A stretch of 64,000 nt of DNA from Streptomyces camponoticapitis (GTDB lineage: Bacteria > Actinomycetota > Actinomycetes > Streptomycetales > Streptomycetaceae), in assembly GCF_014646115.1 (NCBI RefSeq), contig NZ_BMMV01000025.1:18831-82830 (forward strand), given 5' to 3'. Position numbers and translations under genes: made by a program. The notes below the pieces were generated by a model. The model had not been told where the DNA came from, did not search any database, and saw only the letters and a program-made list of their open reading frames with translations. Below, piece after piece: positions 24,260 through 32,467 of the stretch. How positions within the stretch are numbered: position 1 is the stretch's first letter; the number at the start of each line of letters is the position of its first letter.

Positions 24260-25564
24260 TCAGGGCGCCGAGACAGTGAGGGCCGCGCGGCGCGGGGCCG
24301 CGAAGCCTTCGAGGTCGGCGCGGCTGAGCCCGGTGAGGCCGGTGACCTCGTCGGCGTCGAGGGCTCCGCAGTCGAGTCCGCGCAGCAGATAGCCGCTGAG
24401 GGCCTTGGCGGTGGCCGGCTCGTCCATCACGTCGCCCCCGGCCTTCGCCACGTAAGCGGCGAGTCGCGCGGCGGCGGTCTCCAGGCCCTCGCGGTAGAAG
24501 GCGTAGACGGCGGCGTAGCGCGTGGGCAGGTGGCCTGGGTGCATGTCCCACCCCTGGTAGTAGGCGCGGGCCAGGGCGCGGCGGGTGAGCCCGTAGTGGA
24601 GCCGCCATGCCTCGTGGACCTGGCTGGTGGGGCCGACGGGCAGGACGTTGGTCGAACCGTCGCAGACCCGTACGCCGGTGCCGGCGGCGGCGACCTGCAT
24701 GACGGCCTTGGCGTGGTCGGCGGCCGGGTGGTCGCTGGACTGGTAGGCGGCGCTGACCCCGACGCAGGCGCTGTAGTCGAAGGTGCCGTAGTGCAGTCCG
24801 GTGGCGCGGCCGTCCGCCGCGACGATCATCCGGGCGACGGCGGCGGTGCCGTCGGCGGCGAGGATCGACTGGCTGGTCTCGATCTGGATCTCGAAGCCGA
24901 TCCGGCCGGTGCTGAGCCCGCGCGCCTTCTCGAACTCCTCCGCCAACCGGACCATGGCGGTGACCTGTTCGGGATAGGTGACCTTCGGCAGGGTGAGGAC
25001 GAGCCCTTCGGGGAGCCCGCCGGCCTCCATCAGTCCGCTGAGGAAGACATCGAGGGTGCGGATGGCCCGGTCGCGTACGGGGGCCTCCAGGCACTTCATC
25101 CGGATGCCCATGTACGGGGCGGCGGTGCCGTCCTCGTACGCGGCGTGCACGAGGCGTGCGGCGCGCGCGGCGGCGATGTCCTCCTCCTCGCCGGAGTGCG
25201 CCCCGTAGCCGTCCTCGAAGTCGATCCGCAGGTCCTCGACGGGTTCGCGCTCCAGCTTGGCCCGCACCCGCTCGTACACCGGGCCGGCCAGTTCGCCGGA
25301 AATGCCGAGGGCGCGTGCCAAGGAGGCGGCGTCGGGGGCGTGTTCGTCGAGGGCGGCGAGGGCCTGGTCGCCCCAGGAGCGGACGGTGCGGGCGTCGAAG
25401 GCGTCGGCGGGGACGTAGACGGTGTGGACGGGCTGGCGGGTGCCGGGGTCTCCCGGATAGCGGCGGGCGAGCTCCGCGTCGACCGGTGCGAGCGAGGCGC
25501 CGATGCTCGTTCCGACCGCGTCCGGAAGGCTCGTCGTCACCTTGTCCTGCTGGCCCTGGCCCAT
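24260..25564 (-). CDS. DUF6986 family protein (CitE/HpcH-like aldolase fold)
   Basis: A 434-residue TIM-barrel protein related to the HpcH/HpaI aldolase-citrate lyase beta group. Typical strands: EDLRIDFEDGYGAHSGEE (acidic metal site), PYMGIRMKCLE, LVLTLPKVTYPEQ, IGFEIQIETSQS (Glu metal ligand) and GLHYGTFDYSACVG. I favour ATG 25564, with AGG seven bases upstream, over GTG 25570, which sits directly behind that AGG. The substrate is unknown; family members are often near purine/allantoin degradation genes, and the promoter has IclR-type dyads, but no such pathway genes are in this window. Confidence 0.75.
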   Translation of the reverse strand: MGQGQQDKVTTSLPDAVGTSIGASLAPVDAELARRYPGDPGTRQPVHTVYVPADAFDARTVRSWGDQALAALDEHAPDAASLARALGISGELAGPVYERVRAKLEREPVEDLRIDFEDGYGAHSGEEEDIAAARAARLVHAAYEDGTAAPYMGIRMKCLEAPVRDRAIRTLDVFLSGLMEAGGLPEGLVLTLPKVTYPEQVTAMVRLAEEFEKARGLSTGRIGFEIQIETSQSILAADGTAAVARMIVAADGRATGLHYGTFDYSACVGVSAAYQSSDHPAADHAKAVMQVAAAGTGVRVCDGSTNVLPVGPTSQVHEAWRLHYGLTRRALARAYYQGWDMHPGHLPTRYAAVYAFYREGLETAAARLAAYVAKAGGDVMDEPATAKALSGYLLRGLDCGALDADEVTGLTGLSRADLEGFAAPRRAALTVSAP

Positions 25565-25579
25565 TCCCACGCCTCAACT

Positions 25580-25614
25580 TTCCGCTATATGGAATTCATC
25601 ATCCGCATGGTGAA
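25580..25614 (-). promoter_or_regulatory. Two adjoining dyads upstream of the DUF6986 gene
   Basis: TTCCGCTATATGGAA (25580-25594) has TTCC/GGAA arms of the kind bound by IclR-family regulators. It is followed directly by a 20-bp dyad, TTCATCATCCGCATGGTGAA (25595-25614), matching its complement at 16 of 20 positions. Both lie 16-50 bases before the start codon, where a repressor would block transcription. Confidence 0.5.
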
Positions 25615-25665
25615 GTTAATCGTCTGATCCAGGCTGCGTCAATGGTCGCCCGGAGGGGCCGGGGA

Positions 25666-25730
25666 AGCGAGCACTCAGCACGGAGGGGCCGCTCGGCACA
25701 GACGCCGCGCGGCCCCTCCGGGTGCTTGCT
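25666..25730 (-). terminator. Terminator after etfA
   Basis: A nested hairpin: GGAGGGGCCGC (25682-25692) pairs perfectly with 25709-25719, and an outer arm AGCGAGCAC pairs with GTGCTTGCT. It starts just past the etfA stop. Confidence 0.65.
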
Positions 25731-25736
25731 CGGGGC

Positions 25737-26699
25737 TCAGCCCTTGCGTGCCTTGATGGCCTCGGTGAGCTGCGGGACGACCTGGAAGAGGTCCCCGACG
25801 ATGCCGTAGTCGACCAGGTCGAAAATGGGCGCCTCGGCGTCCTTGTTGACCGCGACGATCGTCTTCGACGTCTGCATGCCCGCCCGGTGCTGGATCGCGC
25901 CCGAGATGCCGGAGGCGATGTACAGCTGGGGGGAGACCGACTTGCCGGTCTGGCCGACCTGGTTGGAGTGCGGGTACCAGCCGGCGTCGACGGCGGCGCG
26001 CGAGGCGCCCACGGCCGCGCCGAGGGAGTCGGCGAGCGCCTCGATGATCGCGAAGTTCTCGGCGCCGTTGACGCCGCGTCCGCCGGAGACGACGATCGCG
26101 GCCTCGGTCAGCTCCGGGCGGCCGGTCGACTCACGCGGGGTGCGGGCGACGACCTTGGTGCCGGTGGCGGCCTCACCGAAGGTGACGGCCAGCTCCTCGA
26201 CGGCGCCCGCGACAGCGGCCGGCTCGACGGGGGCCGAGTTGGGCTTCACGGTGATGACCGGAGTGCCCTTGGTGATCCGGGACTTGGTGGTGTACGCGGC
26301 GGCGAAGACCGACTGGGTCGCCACCGGGCCCTGGTCGTCGGCGGTCAGGTCGATCGCGTCGGTGATCAGGCCCGACCCGATGCGCACCGCGAGACGGGCG
26401 GCGATCTCCTTGCCCTCGGCGGACGAGGGGACCAGTACGGCGGCCGGGGAGACGCTGTCGTACGCGGCCTGGAGCGCGTCGACCTTCGGGACGACGAGGT
26501 AGTCGGTGAACTCGGCGGCGTCGGCGGTCAGCACCTTCACCGCGCCGTGCTCCGCCAGGGTCGCGGCGGTGTCCGCGGCGCCCGCGCCGAGCGCGACGGC
26601 TACCGGGTCGCCGATACGGCGGGCCAGCGTCAGCAGCTCCAGGGTGGGCTTGCGGACGGCGCCGTCCACATGATCGACATAGACGAGGACTTCAGCCAT
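25737..26699 (-). CDS. etfA: Electron transfer flavoprotein subunit alpha
   Basis: A 320-residue ETF alpha subunit, which with EtfB carries electrons from acyl-CoA and other dehydrogenases to the membrane quinone pool through ETF dehydrogenase. The N-terminal domain is AAH-like (MAEVLVYVDHVDGAVRK). The C-terminal FAD-binding domain is well conserved: VVSGGRGVNGAENFAIIEAL, AAVDAGWYPHSNQVGQTGKS, PQLYIASGISGAIQHRAGMQ and IVAVNKDAEAPIFDLVDYGI. It follows etfB by 70 bases. The length matches the family. Confidence 0.97.
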   Translation of the reverse strand: MAEVLVYVDHVDGAVRKPTLELLTLARRIGDPVAVALGAGAADTAATLAEHGAVKVLTADAAEFTDYLVVPKVDALQAAYDSVSPAAVLVPSSAEGKEIAARLAVRIGSGLITDAIDLTADDQGPVATQSVFAAAYTTKSRITKGTPVITVKPNSAPVEPAAVAGAVEELAVTFGEAATGTKVVARTPRESTGRPELTEAAIVVSGGRGVNGAENFAIIEALADSLGAAVGASRAAVDAGWYPHSNQVGQTGKSVSPQLYIASGISGAIQHRAGMQTSKTIVAVNKDAEAPIFDLVDYGIVGDLFQVVPQLTEAIKARKG

Positions 26700-26769
26700 G
26701 GGATGTGTTCTCCTGCGAATGCGTGTGCGTGAAGGAACCGGGACCGGCTGGGGCGGTGAACCGCACCCG

Positions 26770-27558
26770 TCAGATGAACTTCTGGCTCACGAGGTACTCG
26801 GCCAGCTGGTCGCCGCCCTTGCCCTCGTCGTTGACGATGGTGCCCGCCGTACGGGCCGGGCGCTCCGTGGCGGAGTCGACCGCCGTCCACGCGCCTTCGA
26901 GACCGACGTCCCCGGCCTCGATGTCCAGGTCCCCCAGGTCCAGGGACTCCACCGGCTTCTTCTTCGCCGCCATGATCCCCTTGAACGAGGGGTAGCGGGC
27001 CTCGCCCGACTGGTCCGTCACCGACACGACGGCCGGCAGGGAGGCTTCGAGCTGCACGGTGGCCGCGTCGCCGTCGCGGCGGCCCTTGACGGTGGAGCCG
27101 TCGACCGAGACCTCGGACAGCAGCGTCACCTGCGGGACGCCAAGACGCTCCGAGAGCATCGCGGGCAGGACGCCCATCGTGCCGTCGGTCGAGGCCATGC
27201 CGCAGATGACCAGGTCGTAGCCGGTCTTCTCGACCGCCTTCGCCAGGACCAGCGAGGTGCCGAGCGCGTCGGTGCCGTGCAGATCGTCGTCCTCGACGTG
27301 GACCGCCTTGTCCGCGCCCATCGACAGCGCCTTGCGCAGCGCGTCCTTCGCGTCCTCGGGGCCGACCGTCAGCACGGTGACCTCCGCGTCACCGTCGTGG
27401 TCACCCGCGATCTGCAGCGCCTGCTCGACCGCGTACTCGTCGAGCTCGGACAGCAGACCGTCCACATCGTCACGGTCCAGCGTCAGGTCATCGGCGAAAT
27501 GCCGGTCACCCGTGGCGTCGGGCACGTACTTCACACAGACAACGATCCTCAAGCTCAC
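26770..27558 (-). CDS. etfB: Electron transfer flavoprotein subunit beta
   Basis: A 262-residue ETF beta subunit, partner of EtfA and AMP binder. The start MSLRIVVCVKYVPDATGDRH, the LDRDDVDGLLSELDEYAVEQ block, DLVICGMASTDGTMGVLPAM and the end region AAKKKPVESLDLGDL are typical. It is first in the etfB-etfA transcription unit; no dehydrogenase gene is linked. Confidence 0.97.
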   Translation of the reverse strand: MSLRIVVCVKYVPDATGDRHFADDLTLDRDDVDGLLSELDEYAVEQALQIAGDHDGDAEVTVLTVGPEDAKDALRKALSMGADKAVHVEDDDLHGTDALGTSLVLAKAVEKTGYDLVICGMASTDGTMGVLPAMLSERLGVPQVTLLSEVSVDGSTVKGRRDGDAATVQLEASLPAVVSVTDQSGEARYPSFKGIMAAKKKPVESLDLGDLDIEAGDVGLEGAWTAVDSATERPARTAGTIVNDEGKGGDQLAEYLVSQKFI

Positions 27559-27777
27559 GCCGGCTCTCCTACTGCATCGTCATTTCTGGGCTGCGTTGTT
27601 GCTCGCAGCATAGGCGCCTGATGGGGGGTTTTCCGGTCAGGTCGACCCGTGCACCGACCATAATATTACTCGCCAGTACATCCAGCTCATGCCCACTGAG
27701 CAAGCGCTTTGAACTGTGACCTTCCCAACGCCCGCCGGTCCGGAGCCCCGACACGGAGCGGCCGGCGGCGCGGCGTG

Positions 27778-28218
27778 TCACCCGCCGGAGGGCTCGCCGG
27801 AGACGGCCACACCCAGTGCGGCGATCACATCGGCCTTACGGGGTGCCCCGGCCGCCCTGCGGACGATCCGGCCCGCCGCGTCGAGGACGAGCACCGTGGG
27901 CGTCCTGAGGATGCCGAGTTCGCGTACCAACTCCAGGCGGTCCTCGGCGTCGAGCTCCACATGGGCGACGCCGTCGACCATGCCCGTGACCTCTGCGAGC
28001 GTGCGCCGGGTGGCCCGGCAGGGCTGGCAGAACGCGCTGGAGAACTGGACGAGTGTGGCCCGCTCCCCCAACTCCGCGCCCAACTCGGCCGCGCCGAGCC
28101 GCCTTTCGCCGTCACGCCCGCGCACCTTGAGCCTCCCGTTCGTACGCCGGTGGAGCACGCCGAAGAGGCTCGCCGCCGCGAGCACCGCCACGCACACCAT
28201 GAGCCCTGTCGTCGTCAT
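27778..28218 (-). CDS. Membrane-anchored thioredoxin-like protein
   Basis: About 146 residues: an N-terminal membrane anchor (MVCVAVLAAASLFGVL), then a thioredoxin fold with the redox motif FCQPC and the cis-Pro strand LRTPTVLVLD. The fold probably faces outside and reduces or oxidises extracytoplasmic thiols. The ATG at 28218 sits directly behind GGGAG; a GTG at 28236 in the same frame is the alternative, and neither has ideal spacing. It is divergent from a DUF4395 gene, a pairing seen elsewhere in actinomycetes. Confidence 0.8.
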   Translation of the reverse strand: MTTTGLMVCVAVLAAASLFGVLHRRTNGRLKVRGRDGERRLGAAELGAELGERATLVQFSSAFCQPCRATRRTLAEVTGMVDGVAHVELDAEDRLELVRELGILRTPTVLVLDAAGRIVRRAAGAPRKADVIAALGVAVSGEPSGG

Positions 28219-28292
28219 CTCCCGTGCAGCGTTCACACGACCGCAAGATATTCCGCGGTCCCGGGCGTGCGGCCCTGAGCGATGCTGGTGTC

Positions 28293-28709
28293 ATGAACAT
28301 AGATGTCAGAGGTCCCCGCTTCGGCGCGGCCGTCACCACCGTCGTCCTGGCCGCGGTCCTCGTCACCGGCAGCGGCGCGCTTCTCGGCTGGCAGGCCCTG
28401 GTCTTCGCGGTGGGCGCGCTGGCCGGTGCGGGGCGTTCGCCCTACGCGTGGCTGTTCCGCACCGTCGTACGGCCCAGGATCGGACCGCCCACGGAGTTCG
28501 AGCCCCCGGAGCCGCCGCGTTTCGCGCAGGCGGTCGGGCTGGTCTTCGCGCTGGTCGGGCTGGTCGGCTATGTGTGGGGGCCTCTCTGGCTCGGACTGGC
28601 CGCTACCGCCTGCGCCCTCGCCGCCGCCTTCCTCAACGCGGTCTTCGCCTACTGCCTCGGCTGCGAGATGTACCTCCTGCTGCGCCGTACGACCGAGGCG
28701 CTGCGCTGA
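28293..28709 (+). CDS. DUF4395 family membrane protein
   Basis: A 138-residue integral membrane protein. MNIDVRGPRFGAAVTTVVLA, SPYAWLFRTVVRP and the end VFAYCLGCEMYLLLRR (with CxxC) are typical of DUF4395, often linked to thioredoxin and sulfurtransferase genes. Four hydrophobic segments are visible. I chose ATG 28293; the upstream GTG (28224) would lie inside the region shared with the divergent thioredoxin gene. Likely role in thiol or sulfur metabolism, by context only. Confidence 0.8.
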   Translation: MNIDVRGPRFGAAVTTVVLAAVLVTGSGALLGWQALVFAVGALAGAGRSPYAWLFRTVVRPRIGPPTEFEPPEPPRFAQAVGLVFALVGLVGYVWGPLWLGLAATACALAAAFLNAVFAYCLGCEMYLLLRRTTEALR

Positions 28710-28885
28710 GCTGCGGCAAACGCCCTGATCACCCGGGAATGACGTGATGAGAATCTCGCTCCGCGCCGTCGACAGGACTGGCCACAAGGCCTCGTTTGGG
28801 GCACGATCTGCCCAATGCCGAAAACCTACGGCTGCGTAGCTTCCGTCGGGAGAACCCTCCCCGGGAACAGAAGGGTCTCCTCCAG

Positions 28886-29608
28886 ATGGCAGAGCTCGTC
28901 TATCGGCCGGTCATCGGCGCCGCCCGCACGATGTTCAAGGCGCTGGACCTCAAGATCGAGACTCAGGGCTCCGAGAACATCCCGCGTGTCGGCGGCGCGG
29001 TGCTCGTCAGCAACCACATCAGTTATCTGGACTTCATCTTCACCGGCCTCACGGCACTCCCCCAGAAGCGGCTCGTCCGCTTCATGGCGAAGGAATCCGT
29101 CTTCAGGCACAAGGTCTCCGGGCCGCTCATGCGCGGCATGAAGCACATCCCGGTGGACCGTACGCAGGGCGAGACCGCCTACTCGCACGCGCTCGACTCG
29201 CTGCGCGCGGGCGAGATCATCGGTGTATTCCCCGAGGCGACGATCTCGCAGTCGTTCACGCTCAAGTCCTTCAAGTCGGGCGCGGCTCGCCTGGCGCAGG
29301 AGGCCGGCGTGCCGCTGATCCCGATGGCGCTGTGGGGCACCCAGCGGCTCTGGACCAAGGGGCGCCCCCGCAACTTCCGGCGCAGCCACATCCCCGTGAC
29401 GATGCGGGTCGGCGAGCCGGTGGAAGCCCCCACCGACCAGTACGCGGGGGCGATCACCCGGCGGCTGCGCGAGCGGGTGCAGGAGCTGCTCGAAGCCGCC
29501 CAGCGCGCCTACCCGGTACGGCCCAGGGACGCGAGCGACACCTGGTGGGTACCGGCGCATCTGGGCGGTACGGCCCCGACCCCGGCCGAGGCCCGCGAAG
29601 CCGGCTGA
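28886..29608 (+). CDS. 1-acyl-glycerol-3-phosphate acyltransferase (PlsC-type)
   Basis: A 240-residue membrane-associated acyltransferase that transfers acyl chains to lysophosphatidic acid or a similar acceptor. Block I is NHISYLD (the family's NHx4D), block III VFPEATISQS, with PLIPMALWGTQRLW after it. I chose ATG 28886 (MAELVYRPVIGAARTMF), where family homology begins; upstream residues are Arg-rich and unlike the family. It is a single gene without operon partners. Confidence 0.9.
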   Translation: MAELVYRPVIGAARTMFKALDLKIETQGSENIPRVGGAVLVSNHISYLDFIFTGLTALPQKRLVRFMAKESVFRHKVSGPLMRGMKHIPVDRTQGETAYSHALDSLRAGEIIGVFPEATISQSFTLKSFKSGAARLAQEAGVPLIPMALWGTQRLWTKGRPRNFRRSHIPVTMRVGEPVEAPTDQYAGAITRRLRERVQELLEAAQRAYPVRPRDASDTWWVPAHLGGTAPTPAEAREAG

Positions 29609-29689
29609 GCCTGGCGGCCCCCGCGGGCGCCGCCACCGAAACGTCACCGCACGGCCCGTCGCCCGACCGGCGTTCCGTCATGTGGTGCG

Positions 29690-30382
29690 TCAGAGCGCGG
29701 GGCGCACGGTGATCCGCGCCCCGGGGCTCAACTTCTCCAGCGATTCGGCGAGTTCGGTGCCCGCCGCGTCGAGCTCCGCGCCGGTCATCGGAGCCAGGCT
29801 CTCCAGCAGGAAGACGGCGTTCACCGACTCCTCGGTGAGCCGGGTCCGCACTCCCTGACGCCAGTTCCAGCGCCGGCAGGTGACACCCTCGTCGTCGCGC
29901 CACACGACCTCGCCCGCGTCCGGGTGCTCGACGACCGGCTCCCCGCCCGCGGCGGTGTGGAACGGCTCCTCGCCCGTGGCCCGTACGAGCCGCATGGCGC
30001 CCGTGATCCGGTCGGTGTCCTCGCCTCCGACGGGGATCAGATGGGCCACGCTGATCGCGTTGTAGAGGTCCACGAGCAGATTGATCCGGGGCAGACCGCC
30101 GTCGGCGAGCGCGCGCTTGGCCAGCGCCTCGGCGGAGTTGCGCGTGCGGTTCGGCTTGCTGCCGAAGGCCGTGTACGCGGCGCGCCAGGCGACCATATGC
30201 GGGTCCTCGTGCGGCGCGCGGCCGTCGAGGCGGGCGGCGAGCCGCCGGGCCGCGTCGTCGAGCAGCGCCGAACTGGCCTCGTTGCTGGGGCCGTTCACCA
30301 GGCCGTGGGCCTCGACGGCGAGCGGGGTGAAGCCGGGGACGAGGGAGTGCACCTCGTCCGACACGGTGAGCGTCAGGGTCAT
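29690..30382 (-). CDS. B3/B4 domain protein (tRNA-editing-like)
   Basis: A 230-residue protein with the B3/B4 fold of the phenylalanyl-tRNA synthetase beta subunit. Typical segments: VPGFTPLAVEAHGLVNGP, HMVAWRAAYTAFGSKPNRTR, LPRINLLVDLYNAISVAHLI and PVGGEDTDRI. Free-standing members are thought to edit mischarged tRNA or act on related ligands; the function is not established. No clear operon partner. Confidence 0.85.
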   Translation of the reverse strand: MTLTLTVSDEVHSLVPGFTPLAVEAHGLVNGPSNEASSALLDDAARRLAARLDGRAPHEDPHMVAWRAAYTAFGSKPNRTRNSAEALAKRALADGGLPRINLLVDLYNAISVAHLIPVGGEDTDRITGAMRLVRATGEEPFHTAAGGEPVVEHPDAGEVVWRDDEGVTCRRWNWRQGVRTRLTEESVNAVFLLESLAPMTGAELDAAGTELAESLEKLSPGARITVRPAL

Positions 30383-30518
30383 GGTCTGCCTTGCCTCGGG
30401 ACGTACGGAATCGGTGCATCAGAGCACACCGAGAGGTCTACTGTAATGCACCGGGGAACGCCCGCGACCACGCGAGTGCGGGGCCGGGGGTGAATCCCCG
30501 GCCCGACGCCTCTACGGG

Positions 30519-31589
30519 TTACCTGGCCATCTCTTCCTTGACCGCCTGGACGAACGCGTCGACGTCGTCCTCGGTCGTGTCGAAGGCGCACATCCAGCGC
30601 ACGTCACCGGCCGTCTCGTCCCAGAAGTAGAAGCGGAAGCGCTTCTGGAGCCGCAGGCCCGCCTCGCGCGGCAGGCGGGCGAAGACCGCGTTGGCCTGGA
30701 CGGGGTGCAGTATCTCGACCCCGTCGATCGCGCGCACGCCGTCGGCGAGCCGCTGGGCCATGGCGTTGCTGTGCCGGGCGTTGCGCAGCCAGAGATCACC
30801 GGCCAGCAGTGCCTCCAACTGGACGGAGACGAACCGCATCTTGGAGCTGAGCTGCATCGACAGCTTGCGCAGCCGCTTCATCGCGCGGACCGCGTCCGGG
30901 TCGATCACGACGACGGCCTCGCCGAAGATCGCGCCGTTCTTCGTCCCGCCGTAACTCAGTACGTCCACGCCGACGGTGTTGGTGAACGTGCGCATCGGTA
31001 CGTCGAGGAAGGCCGCCGCGTTGGATATCCGGGCGCCGTCGAGATGGACCTTCATGCCGCGCTCGTGGGCGTGTTCGCACAGCGCGCGGATCTCGGCCGG
31101 GGTGTAGACGGTGCCCAGTTCGGTGTTCTGGGCGATCGACACGACCTGCGGCATGGCGCGGTGCTCGTCGTCGTACCCCCACGCCTGCCGGTCGACCAGC
31201 TCCGGGGTCAGCTTGCCGTCGGGGGTGGGCACGGTCAGCAGTTTGAGGCCGCCGACCCGCTCGGGCGCCCCGCCCTCGTCCACGTTGATGTGCGCGGAAT
31301 CGGCGCAGATCACCGCTCCCCAGCGGTCGGTCATCGACTGGAGCGCGACGACGTTCGCGCCCGTGCCGTTGAAGACCGGGAAGGCCTCGGCGGTGGGGCC
31401 GAAGTGGCTGTGCATGACGCGCTGGAGATGGTCGGTGTACTCGTCCTCGCCGTACGCGATCTGGTGGCCGCCGTTGGCGACGGCCAGCGCCGCCAGCACC
31501 TCGGGGTGGGCGCCCGCGTAGTTGTCGCTGGCGAACCCGCGCACGGCTGGGTCGTGGTGCGCACGCGCGGCGGTCGTACGGGACGTCAT
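30519..31589 (-). CDS. Low-specificity L-threonine aldolase
   Basis: A 356-residue PLP enzyme that splits threonine or allo-threonine into glycine and acetaldehyde. Motifs: FASDNYAGAHPEVL at the N-terminus, FNGTGANVVALQ, SIAQNTELGTVYTPAEI, HLDGARISNAAAF, and the PLP lysine in SYGGTKNGAIFGEA. I chose ATG 31589, which overlaps the SDR stop (ATGA); the frame extends to 31607. Last gene of a DUF6421-SDR-aldolase operon. Confidence 0.9.
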   Translation of the reverse strand: MTSRTTAARAHHDPAVRGFASDNYAGAHPEVLAALAVANGGHQIAYGEDEYTDHLQRVMHSHFGPTAEAFPVFNGTGANVVALQSMTDRWGAVICADSAHINVDEGGAPERVGGLKLLTVPTPDGKLTPELVDRQAWGYDDEHRAMPQVVSIAQNTELGTVYTPAEIRALCEHAHERGMKVHLDGARISNAAAFLDVPMRTFTNTVGVDVLSYGGTKNGAIFGEAVVVIDPDAVRAMKRLRKLSMQLSSKMRFVSVQLEALLAGDLWLRNARHSNAMAQRLADGVRAIDGVEILHPVQANAVFARLPREAGLRLQKRFRFYFWDETAGDVRWMCAFDTTEDDVDAFVQAVKEEMAR

Positions 31590-32371
31590 GACTCGGGGCT
31601 CAGCCACAGGCGGCTTCCGTTCACTTCACCGGCGGGCCGCTCCCAGACCCCGGCGATGGCGTCGGCCAGGTCTCCGGCGTCCGTGAAGCCCGCGAACTTC
31701 GCATTCGGGCGCTCGACGCGCATCGCGTCGTGCACCAGTGCCTTGATGACCAGGATCGCAGCAGCCGCGCGCGGCCCTTCGTCGCCCCCGGCCTTACGGA
31801 AGTCGTCGGCGAGCGCCAGTGTCCAGGCCTCGGCCGCCGCCTTGGCCGCGGCGTAGGCGGCGTTACCGGCCGTGGGTTTGCTCGCTCCGGCCGCGCTGAC
31901 CAGCACATAGCGCCCGCGGTCGCCGCGCAGCAGGGCTTCGTGGAAGGCGAGGGAGGTGTGCTGGACCGTGCGGATGAGCAGCTTCTCCAGCAGGTCCCAG
32001 TCGGCGAGGTCGGTGTCGGCGAAAGTCTTGCCGCCGCGCCAGCCGCCGACGAGATGGACCAGCCCGTCCACGCGGCCCCGGCCGGCGTCCTTCTCGATCC
32101 TGGCCGCCCACGCGCGGGTGGCCGCCGGATCCAGCAGGTCGACGGTGTCTCCGGTGACGGTGGCGCCGCTGTGGGCGCGGCGGGCGGCCTCGACGGCCTC
32201 GGCGAGACTCGCCGCGTCCGCGTCGGCGCCGAAGACCGTCGCCCCGGCCGAGGCCAGGCGCAGCAGGGTGGCGCGCCCCGCGGGGCCGCCCGCTCCGGCG
32301 ACCGCCACGACGGCGCCGTCCAGCGCGCAGCCCTTTCCGGTGCTCGCGCTCATGGTCGTCTTCTCCGTCAT
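31586..32371 (-). CDS. Short-chain dehydrogenase/reductase
   Basis: A 261-residue Rossmann-fold protein. The nucleotide motif reads VAVAGAGGPAGRAT rather than the classical TGxxxGxG; an AAG-type serine/tyrosine pair follows (LVSAAGASKPTAGNAAYAAA, with YxxxK as YAAAK). A second ATG six codons in (MSAST) is an alternative start. It overlaps the downstream aldolase gene by 4 bases, and 96 bases separate it from the DUF6421 gene. Substrate unknown. Confidence 0.85.
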   Translation of the reverse strand: MTEKTTMSASTGKGCALDGAVVAVAGAGGPAGRATLLRLASAGATVFGADADAASLAEAVEAARRAHSGATVTGDTVDLLDPAATRAWAARIEKDAGRGRVDGLVHLVGGWRGGKTFADTDLADWDLLEKLLIRTVQHTSLAFHEALLRGDRGRYVLVSAAGASKPTAGNAAYAAAKAAAEAWTLALADDFRKAGGDEGPRAAAAILVIKALVHDAMRVERPNAKFAGFTDAGDLADAIAGVWERPAGEVNGSRLWLSPES

Positions 32372-32467
32372 CCCGGTGTCCCCCGTGTCTGCGCGTCGTC
32401 GTTCATGCCGTGGCCGGCCGTGCTGTCGCGGGACACGTTCTCCCGCCGAGAGCAGTGTCGTACGAAC

